A DNA stretch of 64,000 bases, taken from Fulvia fulva (Eukaryota; Ascomycota; Dothideomycetes; Mycosphaerellales; Mycosphaerellaceae). A program made the translations under genes and the position numbers. Shown here piece after piece: positions 30,300-43,800 of the stretch; position 1 is the first letter of the stretch, and each line of letters starts with the position of its first letter. The DNA is taken from contig NC_063012.1 in assembly GCF_020509005.1 (NCBI RefSeq), positions 2,108,001-2,172,000 of the forward strand. The letters run 5' to 3'. A model generated the notes under the pieces. That model searched no databases. It saw nothing but the letters and a program-made list of their open reading frames with translations, and was not told the origin of the DNA.

Positions 30300-33200
30300 G
30301 CCTAATGTTATAGTCGATACACTATTAGTAAGCCCCGTCGAAGAGCTTAGATTCGAAGAGCCTGCCGATGTTGACTTCTAGGCCGTCTGCGCGGGCGTAG
30401 TATTCTTCGATTGCTTGACGATTGAAGATGATATGTTGGATAGGTTCCTATAAGGTATCCTACTTAGGGTAACCTTGCCATTCGACTTTATACTTGATCG
30501 GCGGTAGTCCTTCAACGTCGTTAGGCTCTACGCGGATTCCCCGGATCTTGCGGACGGCATAGTCGTCAGAAGGTAGGTTAATAGGCTCGTCGACTTCTAC
30601 TTCATCGGGAGGACCTAGCATGTCTTGGTTTTGGTTCGGGAATAGGTCCTTAGCCGACGGCCGAAGGCGTACGGGATGGAAGACGTCGTGGATCTTTATG
30701 TTCGTAGGAAGAGCTAGACGGTAGGCGTGTGAACTGATACGCTCGGTGATCTCAAAAGGACCTAGGTTCTTCTAGTTCAGCTTCTTAGAGGGGCGGTCCG
30801 TCTTGATGTTCTTGGAGTTAAGGTAGACTATATCGCCTACTTAGTAGTCGGGAGCTGGCTGGCGACGACGATTGGCTTAATCCTCGTAGATTGCTTGTGC
30901 GTACACCATCTCGTCGTGAACTTCTTTATAGATCTGTAAGAGTATAGTAGCGAACTTGTCTACTGCTTGCTCGTTTGCGTCTTCGGTAGGCGGGAGAGGT
31001 TCTTCTAGTTCTATGCCTATACGAGGGTGGTAACCTCTCGTAGTATAGAAGGGAGAGTAGCCAGTAGTCTCCGAGTCCTAGTTACGAGTAGCGAACTCTA
31101 CCGTAGGGATATGCTAGGGCCAATCCTTCTGGTGGTAGTCGACGAAGCAACGAAGGACCTACTCGAGGATAGCGTTCGTAATTTCGGTCTAGCCGTCGGT
31201 CTGTAGCTGAAAACTGGTCGAGAGGTTATGCTTAATGCCTAGGATAGTACACAGACGCTTCTAGAAGTGCGAGATGAACTAGGTGCCTCTGTCAGAGGTG
31301 ATGCTATCCGGGAGGCCTTAAAAGCGCTAGACGAATTCGTAGAACAAGCGAGTAGTCTCCTTTGCGGTCATGCTCTAGCACGGGATCATGTACCGGTCCT
31401 TGGAGTGACGGTCCACGATCACTAGAAGGGCCTTTACTTTCACGCCGCTGAAGGTCTTGCCGTGAGGAAGATCGGTGATAAAGTCTATAGTGATGTGCTT
31501 CCACGGACGATTAGGAGCCGGGAGAGGGTGCAAGAGACCGTGGGGACGGTGGCGGTTAGCTTTAGCTCTTCGGCAAGTAGCGCAGTTTAGTACGTAGCGG
31601 CGGACGTCCTTCTAGGAATGCGGCCACTAGTAATACCTAGCGAGGAGCTTGTGGGTCTTAGCTACGCCTAGGTGACCCCTAGAGGCGGAGTCGTGGATGA
31701 TTTGAAGAATCTCAGCTCGGATATTAGAGCCTTCGGGCTGCGGTACGTAAAGCTTCTTACGGAAGTAGACGACACCTTCCTAGAGCTCGCACTCGGATAG
31801 CGAGAAGCCCGGGAATGTCCTCGCGCCAGATCTAAGGGCCTGAACTAACTCTTGGGCGTCTATGTCGGCATCGTACGCTGTTCGTACTCGTGCCATGATG
31901 CCTTCGGGCTGCTCCTTATTATCAAACCCCTCAAAGTCTGATTCGGATGAGCCGTCGGTCGTTACTGAGCCCTCTTTATCGTCGTTCAAGTCCTTAGCGT
32001 CCGAGGCGTATTCTTCAGGCTCGGATTTATCGTCACTCTCGTCAAGGTAGGCAGGAGCGAGCACGAGAGTAGCAAAGGAAGCGGCGAGCGTAGGCTGGCC
32101 GTTCGATAGATACTCTCGAAGCTCGGAAGAGAGGTTGTGCTCTTTGATGACTTGTTGCCCTACGATTTGCCGGCCCCCTCTTCGATCAACTAGAGAGTCT
32201 CTAGGGCGGCGGGTAAGGGCGTCGGCTATCGAGTTGGCCTTGCCGGGCGTGTACGAGATCACGAAGTTGAACCGGGAGAGGAACTCGCTCTAGCGGGCCT
32301 AGCGACGATTAAGCAGCTTGCTCTTTATAAAGTAGACGAGGTTCTTATAGTCGGAGCTTACTTAGACGGGCATAGCAGAGCCTTCGAGCTCGGGGCGCCA
32401 CTCTTCGAAAGCTTTGACGATGGCGAGAAGCTCCTTGTCGTAGATCTCGTAGTTACACTCCGTGGCGGTCAACTTCTTAGAGAGGAAGGCGACAGGTAAC
32501 CAGGGGGATTTAGGCGAGCGGCGTTGTAGTAGGACACCGCCCACCACGCCGTCGGATGCGTCGGTCTCTACACGGGTCTCCAGTTCGAAATCGAAGTGCT
32601 ATAGAAGCGGGTTCTTAACAAACTTCGCTTTGAGCAAGTCAAAAGCCTCCTAGCATTCGTCGGTCTAGGCGAACTTCTCACCCTTGCGCGTGAGCTTCGT
32701 CAAAGGGCGTACTACGCCCGAAAATGCGTAGATGAAGCGGCGGTAGAAGTTGGTAAAGCCTAGGAAACCCTGGACCTCTTTGACGTTCGTAGGAGCATCC
32801 TATTCGACGATAGCGTCGATCTTCTCTTAGTCTATCTTGATGCCGTCTACGGTAATGATCAAACCAAGGAACTTGACTTCGGTCTTCTCAAACTCGCACT
32901 TGTCGATATCGAGCTGCAAGCCGGCGTCTGCGAGCTTCTGAAGGACCTTACAGACGTGCTCGCGGTGCTCCTCCTTAGTCTCGCTATAGACTAGGATGTC
33001 GTCGATGTAGGCAGTGTAGAACTGATCGAGGAACTCCTAAAGGATGTCGTTAATGAAGTTCTAGAAGGTACTAGGCCCGTTACAAACGCCGAAGGGCATA
33101 ACGAGCGACTCGAACAGCCCGTAGCGAGTACGGAAGGCTGTGAGATACTCGTGTCCTTCTACCATTCGTAACTTATTGAACGTAGCGATGACATCGAGCT

Positions 33201-35430
33201 TAGTGAAGTACTTGGCCTTAGAGAGGCGCTCGAGCGTCTCCTGAATCAACGGTATTGGGTAGCGGTTCTTCTTTATAACAGCGTTCAAGCCTCGGTAGTC
33301 TACGTAGAAGCGTAGACCACCGCCGGGCTTCTTAACGAACATGACGGGACTGCTAGCGCTAGAACGGCTCGCTCGAATGAACCCCTTCTTTAGGTTCTCT
33401 TCGAGGTATCTCTTGAGGACGATAAGCTCTTCTCGGGACATAGAATATAACGGTCCGAACGGTGTCTCTGCACCTTCTTCTAGCTCAATCTTGTGGTCGT
33501 AAGGGCGATGAGGAGGCAGCTCGTCTACGGCTTTAGCATCGAATACGTGGAGGATGTGGTGTGCCTAAGGAGGGACCTTCGTAGCAGGGTCGGTAGGTGT
33601 ACGCTTCTTGTCGAGCTTCTCGAGGGCGATGTCGATATCGCGGAGAGAGGCGGCGAAGACTTGAGCTTTAGGCTACTTAGTAGCAGTAGTGAAGGCAGCG
33701 GCGTTCACCTAGAAGATCTTAGTATACTTAGGACCGCGCTGAGGCGGCGGAGAAGGCGGAGGTGCCGGAGGAACTTCTAGAGGGAAGCTGACAGTAAGGG
33801 AAGTCCAGTCGATAATAGGTCGGTGTCGTCTAAACTAGGGGAGGCCGAGGATAAACTTCTAATGCGGTAGGGACGTAAGGAAGCTGGTGATCGACATACG
33901 CTTGCCTCCGAGGGTGATTGACGTGTGTACAACATAAGTAATCTTACTAGTGGTAGTCTCCGTGCCGTCAAAGAGTTCAAGGGTGCGAGGGTACTTAAGT
34001 TCCTAGGGTTCGAGGTTGAGAGAGGTCGCGAGTTTATAGTCTATAAAAGACTCGCCTAGTGCGCCAGTGTCCATAAGAGTGAGATTGGAAGAAGAGAGTT
34101 TCTTTGAGCCGATATTTATATTCGTAACGAACGGTTTGCAAGCGTAGTCCTTGCCCGTCTCGTCGTACAGGTCTAGCTGTGCTATATTGATCCTCAACTT
34201 CTTTCCTCTCTTCACTTTCGGTAAACGTTGTTCTTAGTCTTCATCGCGTCGATAAGGAAGACCTAGGCTTTTTCCTGCTCAGCGGGAGCAGCAGGAGCAG
34301 GCTCGATAGCGCCGATAGCGCCGCGAACCGGGTTACGGGCGTTACGGGCAGCGAGCTGCGGACAGTTAGCTACGATGTGGCCTGGACCGCCGCAGTAGGT
34401 GTAGAGTCCGGCCTGGCGACGGCGAAGCTTCTCTTCGGGAGTGAGCTTACCGTTCACGAGGCCCTAGACTCGAGGGACGGCGGTACTAGCGCTAAGATCT
34501 ATAGCGTCACCTACAGAGACGGGAGGGAGAGCCGTAGGAGCGGCGGCGCCTAGTGGAGTAGCGAAGTGGCTTCCGGGACCACGAGGCTAACGACCTTGAG
34601 AACGGGAAGCGAGGAGAGAGGCGGTGTGTTTCATGTTAGAGTCGAGGCGCTAGTAGGTCTCGACGAGCTCACGGAAGCTCATAGCACTAACGTCCTTATC
34701 CTCGAGGGCTCGAAGAAGCTCTGCTGACAAACCACGGCGGAGAGTGCTCTTCTTGGTCTCTTCGTTGTAGCCGGTGAACCCGATGTCGCGGTTGAAGGCC
34801 GCGAGGTACTCGGCGAAGCTCTTGTTCTTCTAGAGGAGGTTGTGGATGGCGTTCTAGGCGGTGGCTCTACGGTCTGGATCACCAAAGGCAGCACGGAGGT
34901 CCTGCATTAAGGTGAGGACGTCCGGGCAGCCGATAGTCTACGTGGCGTTGTCGATGTAGTGTTGTACCTAAGCCGCGGCGTCTCCCCGAAGGAGGGAGAA
35001 GACGTACGTGACTTTGTCCTTCTCTTGCGGAAAGTGGTCGGCATTAGCTAACAGCTTGATAGTAAGCTATGTCTCAAATGCCTCAAACTTGCTCTTGTTG
35101 CCGTCGAACTCGTCTAGGTCGTTAACCTTCTTAGAGAAGTGCTAGCGGCGGTTGTCGTCGGCGTACGGGGCGAGGTTCTAGAAGGTGTTCACAATACCTT
35201 GAAGGTATGTTGCTTAGTTGTTTGCTTGCTCGACCTACTAGGCGGTCTCGCGGAAAGAGGAGACGGTGCGGTTAATAAGAGCGTAGGCGGTGTCGGGGTT
35301 GGCGTTTACCTAGGCACCGAAGGCAGCGGCGTTCGAGAAGGGGATGTCAGTCCACTCACTGAAGTGGAATAGAGTGTCTTGGTTGTCGAGGTTGACACCT
35401 CTATCGGTGGCGTGGTCACCTATAAGGATG
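30300..35430 (-). pseudogene. Gypsy-A gag-pol, broken by many stops
   Basis: Recognisable parts on the minus strand: gag (35430-34460) and a zinc knuckle at 34263-34457 (YTYCGGPGHIVANC; the first Cys is Tyr). The retropepsin at 34003-34215 has LMDTGALGESFID with the DTG triad intact. RT at 33441-32990 has [31 protein letters not shown] and the catalytic YIDD near 33000. RNase H at 32547-32362 contains [22 protein letters not shown] broken as PVAFLSKK and [13 protein letters not shown]. Integrase core lies at about 31500-31300 (TDLPHGKTF, ITSDRGTQF). A chromodomain-like segment near 30480-30420 reads KYKVEWQGYP. Most stops are TAG in place of CAG or TGG. No full polyprotein can be made. Confidence 0.9.
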
Positions 35431-35465
35431 ACTCGAGTAGTTGACGGTTTGTTAGTCTTTTATGA

Positions 35466-35908
35466 TGTCAGGGCGAGAGCCTAGCCTATAAGATATAAGG
35501 GTGAAAGCGAGAATGCAGGTGCGAAGTGCAGATGCAAAAGGGTATAGTATGATTGCTACACAAAACAAAAGACGAAGAAAGCAAGAGAGGCCTAGGGAAG
35601 GCCAGATATTTATACGCGACCCTCGCGAGTGCGTGTCCCCGCATTAACAGGGCTAACCCGTGCGAAGCCGCGCTTAGCAGCTTTGCTCAAATCCTTATTC
35701 CAACCTGCCCTACGTTCCGAGTCTTCCACGTGCTTCAAGGTTTGGTAGAGGGGTGAATTTGGAGGGCTGGGTCCCGTAGTGAATGTTGCGGGGTATATGA
35801 TTCTTGGCGTTTATACACCAAGCTAGACTGTCACTTCTTGACGACTTCTAAGCGCTCTGAGACTCTTCTGTCCCCACCTTCTGTACACTCTGTGGGGAGA
35901 CCATGACA
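35466..35908 (-). repeat. 5' LTR of Gypsy-A
   Basis: 443 bp, TGTCAGGGCG to CCATGACA on +. It retains CA where the partner has TA at the first bases (TGTCAG versus TGTTAG), fitting CpA to TpA change. Confidence 0.95.
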
Positions 35909-38602
35909 CCCGTTAGCCCCCGCTCCTAGCCGGTCTCGTCGCGCTACGCCGTGTCCTCTCTTCCTATACTACTCCTACTAGGCGGTACTATTCTAGCTAG
36001 CCCTTCTCTAGTATCTAGTTCGGAATATACCGTAGGTCCTTAATATTGTTAAGAAGTGCCCTAATCGTCCGGTTCCTTGCCTTTACTATCTACTCCCCCC
36101 TTCCTAGCGACTACCTCGGATAGACGAGGAGTACGTACCGTACGTTCTAGGAGCGATAGCCGTAGGGGTATCTAGTGTTCGTATATTCTAGAACCTTCCT
36201 CTATAATAGGTACCCCTAGAGGCCGATATGTTCGCTTCGTAGTTAGGTTACTATACTACTCTATACCCTCGTAAGGTAGTAGTAGATAAGCTCTAGGGAG
36301 TACTTGACCGCGGATTTCGTAGCTAACTATTCCTTAGGCTATCCCGCTAGCTAAGGGCGTCCACTATACCCTACAACCTAGTTGTTCTACCTCTCTTTCT
36401 ATAGTTGCTCTATAAACGATTTCTTACCTTCCTATTATGTTACTAGCTATTCGTCCCTTACTCGGTAGTTCGGCTCGTTTCCGGGTCGAATGCCCCTATA
36501 CGCTAGTACTGATTCGCGGGCCCTTACGACTGCACTGGCAATGACCTTCTATACTAGGTACTATGCCGACTTGCCTAAGTAGGAGGTCCGTAGTCCCTAG
36601 ATATATAGTTCGATCGGCGGTATAGCGGTCTCGTACTTAAGTATCCTTATTAGTGTCGACTTATATACTCCGGTGACCTTCCTTAGGCATTAGTTTTAGA
36701 TCTTTACTAACGGCGTAACGAGTCCCTTTAATAGGTAGGCCCTCTCGCCTAAGGACTATACTTAGCTACTATAGGTAAGGACTAGCCGTATAATAGCTAT
36801 ATATAGGAGTCGTAACTACCGAAAGTCCGCCCCCTATATAGACGTAGTAAGCCTCTAGTATAATACTATATTCTATTTAGCTTTCCGTAATATTACCTAT
36901 ACGTACTTCCTCTACCGTAGCGCTAGGTCTACCTATAGTCTAAGGATCCTAAGCTAATTTACCGGATTAGTCGTATACCCCTATATCTAGATAGAAGCTT
37001 ATATATTATAGAACCGTAGCCGGCGCGTAAAGTATATTAGATTGTACTCTTCTAAGACAAACCGAGCCCTATACCTCCTAGCCTAGTCCTTATAGATCTT
37101 ATACTTCTCTTCTAGTAGTATATAGTTCTTCTTAGTCGAGAAAGACTACGCTAGGATGTTTATATCGTCTACGAAGCCGCTCATAGCGGTATTCTAGGAT
37201 TCTAGGGCTAGGAGTAGCGTCGCTATAAAGAAGAGGAACAGGATAGGTACTAGCGTTAAGCCTTACGGGATTCTAGTATAGACTACTTAAAATAGGCTTT
37301 TGTACTAACCGACTAGGATCGACGTGCTACGGTTTTAGAGGTAGGACCGTACGAAGTTAATAAGCTACTTAGAGAGTCCTTTCGACCTTAGGATATAGAG
37401 TAGCTACGGGTATAATACGTAGTTAAAGGCTCCTGATATATCTAGACTAAGTAAGGATACTACCTTATCCCTATTTCTATACTAGATAGCCTTTACCTAA
37501 GAGGTAATAAGTTCTATTACGGATAGCGTCGATTGCTATAGGCGCGTACCTATCTAGGTGTCCGGGAGTAGAGAGTACTACTCTACCGCCTCGGAGAGTC
37601 TCGTTATAAGTAGCTTCTTAAGCGCCTTCCTAAGAGTATTAAGGAGCGTAATTAGGCGGTACGACTTTACCTATATATAGTCTTCCTTTTACGGCTTACT
37701 TAGGACTACTATTGTCGATTATTTAAATGCTATTAGGTAGTATCCGGTCTATAGGTAGGCTTCAAAGATCGCGACGACTACTAGGGCTAGTTAATCTCTA
37801 TATTTCTTTAGTAGTTCGTTTAGGATCCTATCCGGCCCCGGGGCTTTCTTTACCGGTAACTTCCTAAGTAGCGGTAATATCTCCCTCGGACATATCCTAT
37901 TAGACCGCGATACTAGGGGCTAGGGGAGTAGAGCTATTTATGTCGCTTAGATTAGCCTCGACTAGTGTTACGGCTACGTAAGTAGCCCGCTCAGACCCGC
38001 GCGACCGGCTTACCTAAACAGGCAAAAGACGAGGTCGTGAAGCTCGTAAGCTTTATACTAGCGGAGCCTTATCTAGGCTTACTTCGGATAATAGACTACC
38101 CTAAGTGCCGCCGTAACAACTAGGGCGGGAAGAACTTCCTAGCTAGTAGACGCGCCTTAGCCTCGGGGTCGCTAACCGGGCTACTAGGCGATTAGAGCGG
38201 TAGGATAGAGAAGAAGGGGCCCTATATAGGGTCCTATCGGGCCTATTTTACTAGCTTCTATATCCTCGCTAGCTTACCGGCGATTTCTTCTACTATAGCT
38301 CTCTAGCCGACTACTTTCTCCCTCCGTATTATAGCTTTCTTCTATTAGTATACCTCCCTATATACGTTCTAGGCCTCCTTGCTATAGCTGCTCGTCTATA
38401 CCCGGCGGGCTCTCCTTACTTCTCTTACTACCGTAGTATACTTTGGCGTCTAGTATAGTTTAGACTATATCGTTAGTTAGGTAAGCGGAACGTAAAGTAA
38501 GGTCGCTTTTCTTATCTCGTCTATTAACCCTTAGACTACCTCGTCTATCTCGTCTTTACTATTATATTACTACTACGCGATCTAGACTAGCCTCTTAGAG
38601 TC
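35909..38602 (-). mobile_element. LINE copy 1, main part (5'-truncated)
   Basis: Continuation of the LINE split by Gypsy-A. On + it matches 55680-58215 of LINE copy 3 almost base for base apart from C/T and G/A changes. The match stops near 38602, about 2.3 kb short of the 5' end of copy 3, as expected of 5' truncation during target-primed reverse transcription. CpA is almost absent. RT coding can be followed only through stops. Confidence 0.85.
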
Positions 38603-38816
38603 GTCGAAGTATACCTATCGCGATCCGAGCGTATATATAGGTAACATCCTATTATTAAAACTTAAGGCTATATACGCTAGGAATTAGGTAACTAATTAGT
38701 TACCTATAGCCTCTTTAAGAGTAATCCTTAGCTATTCTAGATAGATATATATAATATATAACCTAGAAAATTATTACCCTTAGAGGACTCGGATTTTCGC
38801 CTTATATTACTATATA
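38603..38816. other. Unassigned AT-rich filler
   Basis: About 210 bp between the truncated LINE copy 1 and the start of the + LINE. It contains short palindromes (TAGGTAACTAATTAGTTACCTA) and TATA-rich words. It matches nothing else that I could see in the window. Confidence 0.5.
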
Positions 38817-40701
38817 CGATATATTCGAAAGCTCTTATTAAGGCTATTCTAACGATCTATAAAGTAGGCCACTACCCCTAGAATTAAGAGAGTTCTACCT
38901 TATTTAATTTAGATAGCTTAAAGTTCTCTTCACCCTATTTCTTTAGCTCTAAACGCTACGGAGGTACCTAGCTATATTAGGTAACTCCTAGGTAATAGTA
39001 GCCTAGGCTACGGTACTACCGGCGCCTATAGCTCTATAGGCAAAGCTCCCCTAAGACAACTAGTAGTAACTTATAGAGGACGTAAAAAGTATAGAAACTA
39101 ACAATTAGCTCCTATACCGGTCTCTATAGGTAATGATTACTTAGCTACGTACGGCGCTTATACTATCGTATTACTAAGGGTAATAAGAAATAAGGACGAC
39201 GTCTTAGGCGATTAGTAAGGCCACCCGGAATTAACACCCCTATAGCTAGGTATCGGTCGCGGTATCGATACTAGGCCCCCGCCTAACGTACGATATAGTT
39301 ACGATCCGTATTATAGTAAAGGAAGACTAGGCTAAAGTTACGAAGCTATTAAATAAGGAGCTCGCCTAACGAATTAACTAACAAGGGGTAGTCGTAGTAA
39401 ACTAATAGTCTAACGGTACTCTATAGATCTATACTAGCTCTACTACTACTAGGAGGTACCTAGAGGTATAGCTATAGTAGGTATCTAAGGTTACGGTATT
39501 AGCGAAGGTCTTAATAAAGTAATTTACGATCCTAGTCTACGATATACCTAAGGAGTTCGACCTAACTAACTAAGGTCACCTACGTGCTCTCTAAGAGGAC
39601 AACCCGGTTACTCTTAACTCTCTAATCTAGAAGGCGACTTAGCTCTATAGGAAAAAGCTACAAGGTAAGAAGGCCTCGGCGCTAATAGTATAGCTATAAG
39701 ACGCGAAAGCGGCGGATCTAGCGATAGAATAAGGCCTAATCTAGTAATATAGCCTTAAGATAGTAGAAAAGTACTCCTTATCCTTCCGTGTCCTCTAATG
39801 CTTTAAATGCTAATAGTATAGACACTAAACCTATACGTATATAAACAAGTAGGCCTACTCGAACTATATAGGAGACTATATACCTAGGGACTATATATTA
39901 GCTACGAGGCGGTACGCGAACTGTCGGGGGTACTACCTATCGTATAGCGCGGAATGCCTATAGCGGAAACTAGCAAAAAACAAGGCAATTATAAACAGAA
40001 CCGTCGCCCTAAGATTCTACGGCGACCGTAAGGCTAGCCTATACCGGAACTAGCTAGCGGCGGTCGGGTATAAGCGCCCTAGGGCCGAGAATAACGTAAA
40101 GGATACGTAACCTAGGGCGTACGGGAGGCCACGTACTCTACTAGCTACGGCGAGGAAATCTAACTAGGCCCGGCTCCCCTTTAGTATATAGCTAATAGGC
40201 GTAGACTAGGACGTATAAGGTAGTAGGACATAGGACATTATAGAGGAAATAATTGTCGATAACAATAACTAGCCTCGACACGCTTAGTATTATCTAGTAT
40301 AACGTTAACTATAGTAAGGATATAGTCTAGAACTATTTCCTATACGAGGCGGACCCGTACGTCTACTACGTCCTAGTAATCTAGGAGCTATAGATTAACC
40401 CGTACTATAAGAGACTAACGACCTATAAGTTACTAGGCTATACGACATGCCTACGAGGCGACGGTAGACCCCGTACGTGCTTCTATATTAGTAAGGACAG
40501 ATTAGAATCCGACTAGGACGTAGTATACTACGTAGATAAAGAAGGCGGGGGAGATATTACCTCCCTCTATATAGGTAGTACTTAGATATACAATATATAT
40601 ATATAACCGCTAGCCTCGAGGTCTAGCCGCGACCTTAGGGTCTATAGACACCTAGATAGTACGCTTAAGAGATAAGGGTACTATATTATAGTAGGAGACT
40701 T

Positions 40702-40885
40702 TGTAAGGGCGCGCGTATTATAGGGTCCGAACGAGATAGTTATTGTTCTACGAAGCTATAAAAGAGGAGCGCGAGGCGCGGCGAAGTTATAAAGTAAAGC
40801 TAAGCCGCGCTAACCCGATACGGAAGGTCCGTGGTTCAGCCGGGCCGACGTAGCTATAGTAGGGGGTCGCGGGCTACCCGTAATA
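40702..40885 (-). repeat. 3' LTR of Gypsy-B copy 1
   Basis: 184 bp on +, TGTAAGGGCG to CCGTAATA. The last CA has become TA. Same length as the LTRs at 47734, 23698 and 60638. Confidence 0.93.
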
Positions 40886-40899
40886 GTATCCCCTCTCCT

Positions 40900-43800
40900 A
40901 AAACACGCCTTAGTCCTCTAAGCGTTATCCACCTTATAAGGCCACTTACCTATCGAGCTCTTTAATCGCGCGAACGCCTAATTATCCTCTATTGCCCTGT
41001 CGTCATCCGATAACATCGCATTCGCTCTATTAAGACTATCCTCGACCGGCTTCCTTCGAGAAACATATTGCCTAGTTAGCTAGCTTGCCCTAGACCTACG
41101 TCTGTCTTTAGCTAGCACTCGCGTATAATCCTTATGACTAAAGTTAGGTATTATTATAGGCTCTATAGGCTCTACTCGAGTATCGAATATATGTAGAGCA
41201 GATTCTATTAGAGGTAAGGCTCGAGGCGACTTATTCGTAACGGTGTCTTTCGGAATAACCCTAATCGTATTAAGCCCGAGCACCTTAGTAGCTAGTAGGG
41301 ACTAGTTAGATAGAGCTACGAAGCCTATAGGCGTAGACAACTTAGGCCGGTTATAGTAAAAGTCTATAATAGCGGCGGCCGCGTGTTTAAGTATGTCCTC
41401 TATAGGTTACTAGGTCTTACTATCCTCCTCGTTCTAATATCCAGCCCATTTCACCTTATACTATATATCTACCTTACGCTTATGCCCCTTCTTCACCTTA
41501 CCTACCCGCTTACGGGTGTATATATTAAGGATCTTTCCTACCTCGTATATATACGTAGGTACTACTACTATATCGGCTACTATATTAGCCTCGGTAGTAT
41601 TAGGTTCGATAGTTATCGGTAGTAGCGGCGCTAGATACTGCCCTTTAAGTAGTAGGAAATCGGGGTGGTCGGCTCGTTATAGCAGTAAGGTATAGAAGTA
41701 GTTATTAAGTCCTACTAGAGCGTCTAATAGTTTTAGTCGATAAGAGAGTCTAGCCGGTATAACTTCCGTAATCTAGTAAAAGCCGGCATATTTCCTATCT
41801 AGCTTCTTAGATAGTCGAGTCGTACGGATGTTCTTAGTACTAAGATACACCTAATTACCTACCTTATAGTCTAGAGGAATGCTTCGGTAGCGGTTTGCTA
41901 CTTCTACTTAGAGAGCTTATAACATTCGTATATTATCTTAAAGGTGCTTATAAAGCTCGTAAATTCGACGTATAAAGGTTTCTACTAATCGCGTATCTAG
42001 TCGCTAGAGAGTAGTTAGTCCTCCCTCCTTTCTAGCGTTTAGGTCAACTCGCTCTATAAACTTAGGGTTATAGCCTAAGGTAGCGTAGAACGGCGATATA
42101 CTAGTAGTCTCGGATAGGTGATTATTAATCGCGAACTAAGCAAGGCATAGCCATTCTGCCTAGTCATCCTATGCCTTATTAGTAAACATACGAAGATACT
42201 GTTCTATCGCCTAGTTAGTACGTTCTGACTGTCTATTAGTTTCTAGGTAATACGAAGAACTTAGCTTACGATTTGTACGGAGCATCTTATAGTGTTTCTT
42301 CTAGAAGGTAGCAACCTACTACTTACTACGGTCTGATATAATAGTATTAGGAAACCCGCGTCGACAGAACATATGTTTAAGGAAAAGCCTTGCCGCATTC
42401 TATACTATTATTACGCTAATAGGGATCAGCTCGACTTCCTTAGTAAGCCTATTAGTAACGGTTATAATGTTGTTATAGACTATGCCGTTAAGAGTACTGT
42501 CTAGGAGTCCGATAACGAAGTCGACTATAATATATTTCTAAGGCCGATCTGGAATAGGAAGTAGCTGTAATAATCCTAGTGGCTAGGAGTATAGAGATTT
42601 TGTTATACGGTAGGTACGGTAATTCGCGGTATATCTACGTACGGATCTCGCTAATCTAGACTAGTAGAATTTACGTACTACGAGTTTATAAGTACGAGCT
42701 CGTCCTAGATAGCCTACTACTAGAGCGTTATAGTTTATCTTGATTATCCTAGTCTATAAGGCTTAGTCATTTAGTACCTATAAGCTCTAGCCGTCGTATT
42801 GATTTCAAATATATAGCAGGTCGCTATCTGCTTTATAGTATACTAGGTGAATCTTCGCTCTCTATAGTAGTGTAGGAGTACGGTCTTTCTATAGGTCCTT
42901 AATCGCGGTCTTAAGCTCGTTATCGGTTACGTACGCCGTCGACATTCGATACTCGAGTTCGGCTTCCCGTTAACTTTTACGCGTCGCCGGTTATTTAGTA
43001 GGCGCATCTCGTTCTATAGATATGAACTCTTTAGCTTTAGGGTCTAGCTATACTAGTTCCTCTTCTTCCGGCGTATCTTCTACTATTGCCTATAGTAAGG
43101 CGATCTTAAGGAATCGCTTAGGAGGTAGTAATGTCTGATGCTAATACTAGTTCCGAGGGTCGTTCACCCCCTACGGAAGGTCCTAGCTACGTCTCGTTAG
43201 GCTGTCTAGCTTTATACCTTGAAGTCCTAGACGGTATATTATCTTAAAGTTGAACTATAACAAGAACTTAGCCTAACGCGCTTGTCGCCGATTTAGCTAC
43301 TTTGTCTTTATAAAGTATTCTAGGTTCTTATAGTCGGTATAAATCTTAACTAGCTATAAATCCTTATTATCTACTTCGTAGGCGAGCTCGGGTCTCTATT
43401 CCTTAAAAGCCTTAATAATAGCTAACAGTTCCTTGTTATAGATTTCATAATTGCACTCCTATAGACTTAACTTCTTCGAGTAGAAGGCTATAGGATGTAG
43501 TATACCCTTCTCGTTATACTACGAAAGTACGCCGGCGTTTATAAAATCTAAAGAATCTATCTCTACTACCGTTTCCCTACCTAGTATATAATGTGCGAGT
43601 ATGCCGGCTTTACTAAACGTAGCTTTCAAATTGTCAAAGGCTCGTTAGCAATCTAGTAACTATTAAATCCTTCTGTTCTTGTGATTGCTTAGTCCGTCCG
43701 ACTTAGTCAGGTTTATAAGAGGAGTAGCTATACGCGAAAATGCTTTAATAAACCGCCTATAGAAGTTGGCAAATCTAAGGAAGGCCTAGACATCCTTCAG

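Larger units (their letters stand above)
29772..35908 (-). mobile_element. Gypsy-A chromovirus-like retrotransposon, complete
   Basis: 6137 bp with 443-bp LTRs at both ends and a perfect 5-bp target duplication CCCGT (29767-29771 and 35909-35913). The equivalent uninterrupted site is seen in LINE copy 3 near 55670-55690. Order on the minus strand: 5' LTR, gag, protease, RT, RNase H, integrase, chromodomain-like tail, polypurine tract (seven G; plus-strand C 30219-30225), 3' LTR. It is less CpA-depleted than the LINE it sits in, so it is younger. Confidence 0.96.
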
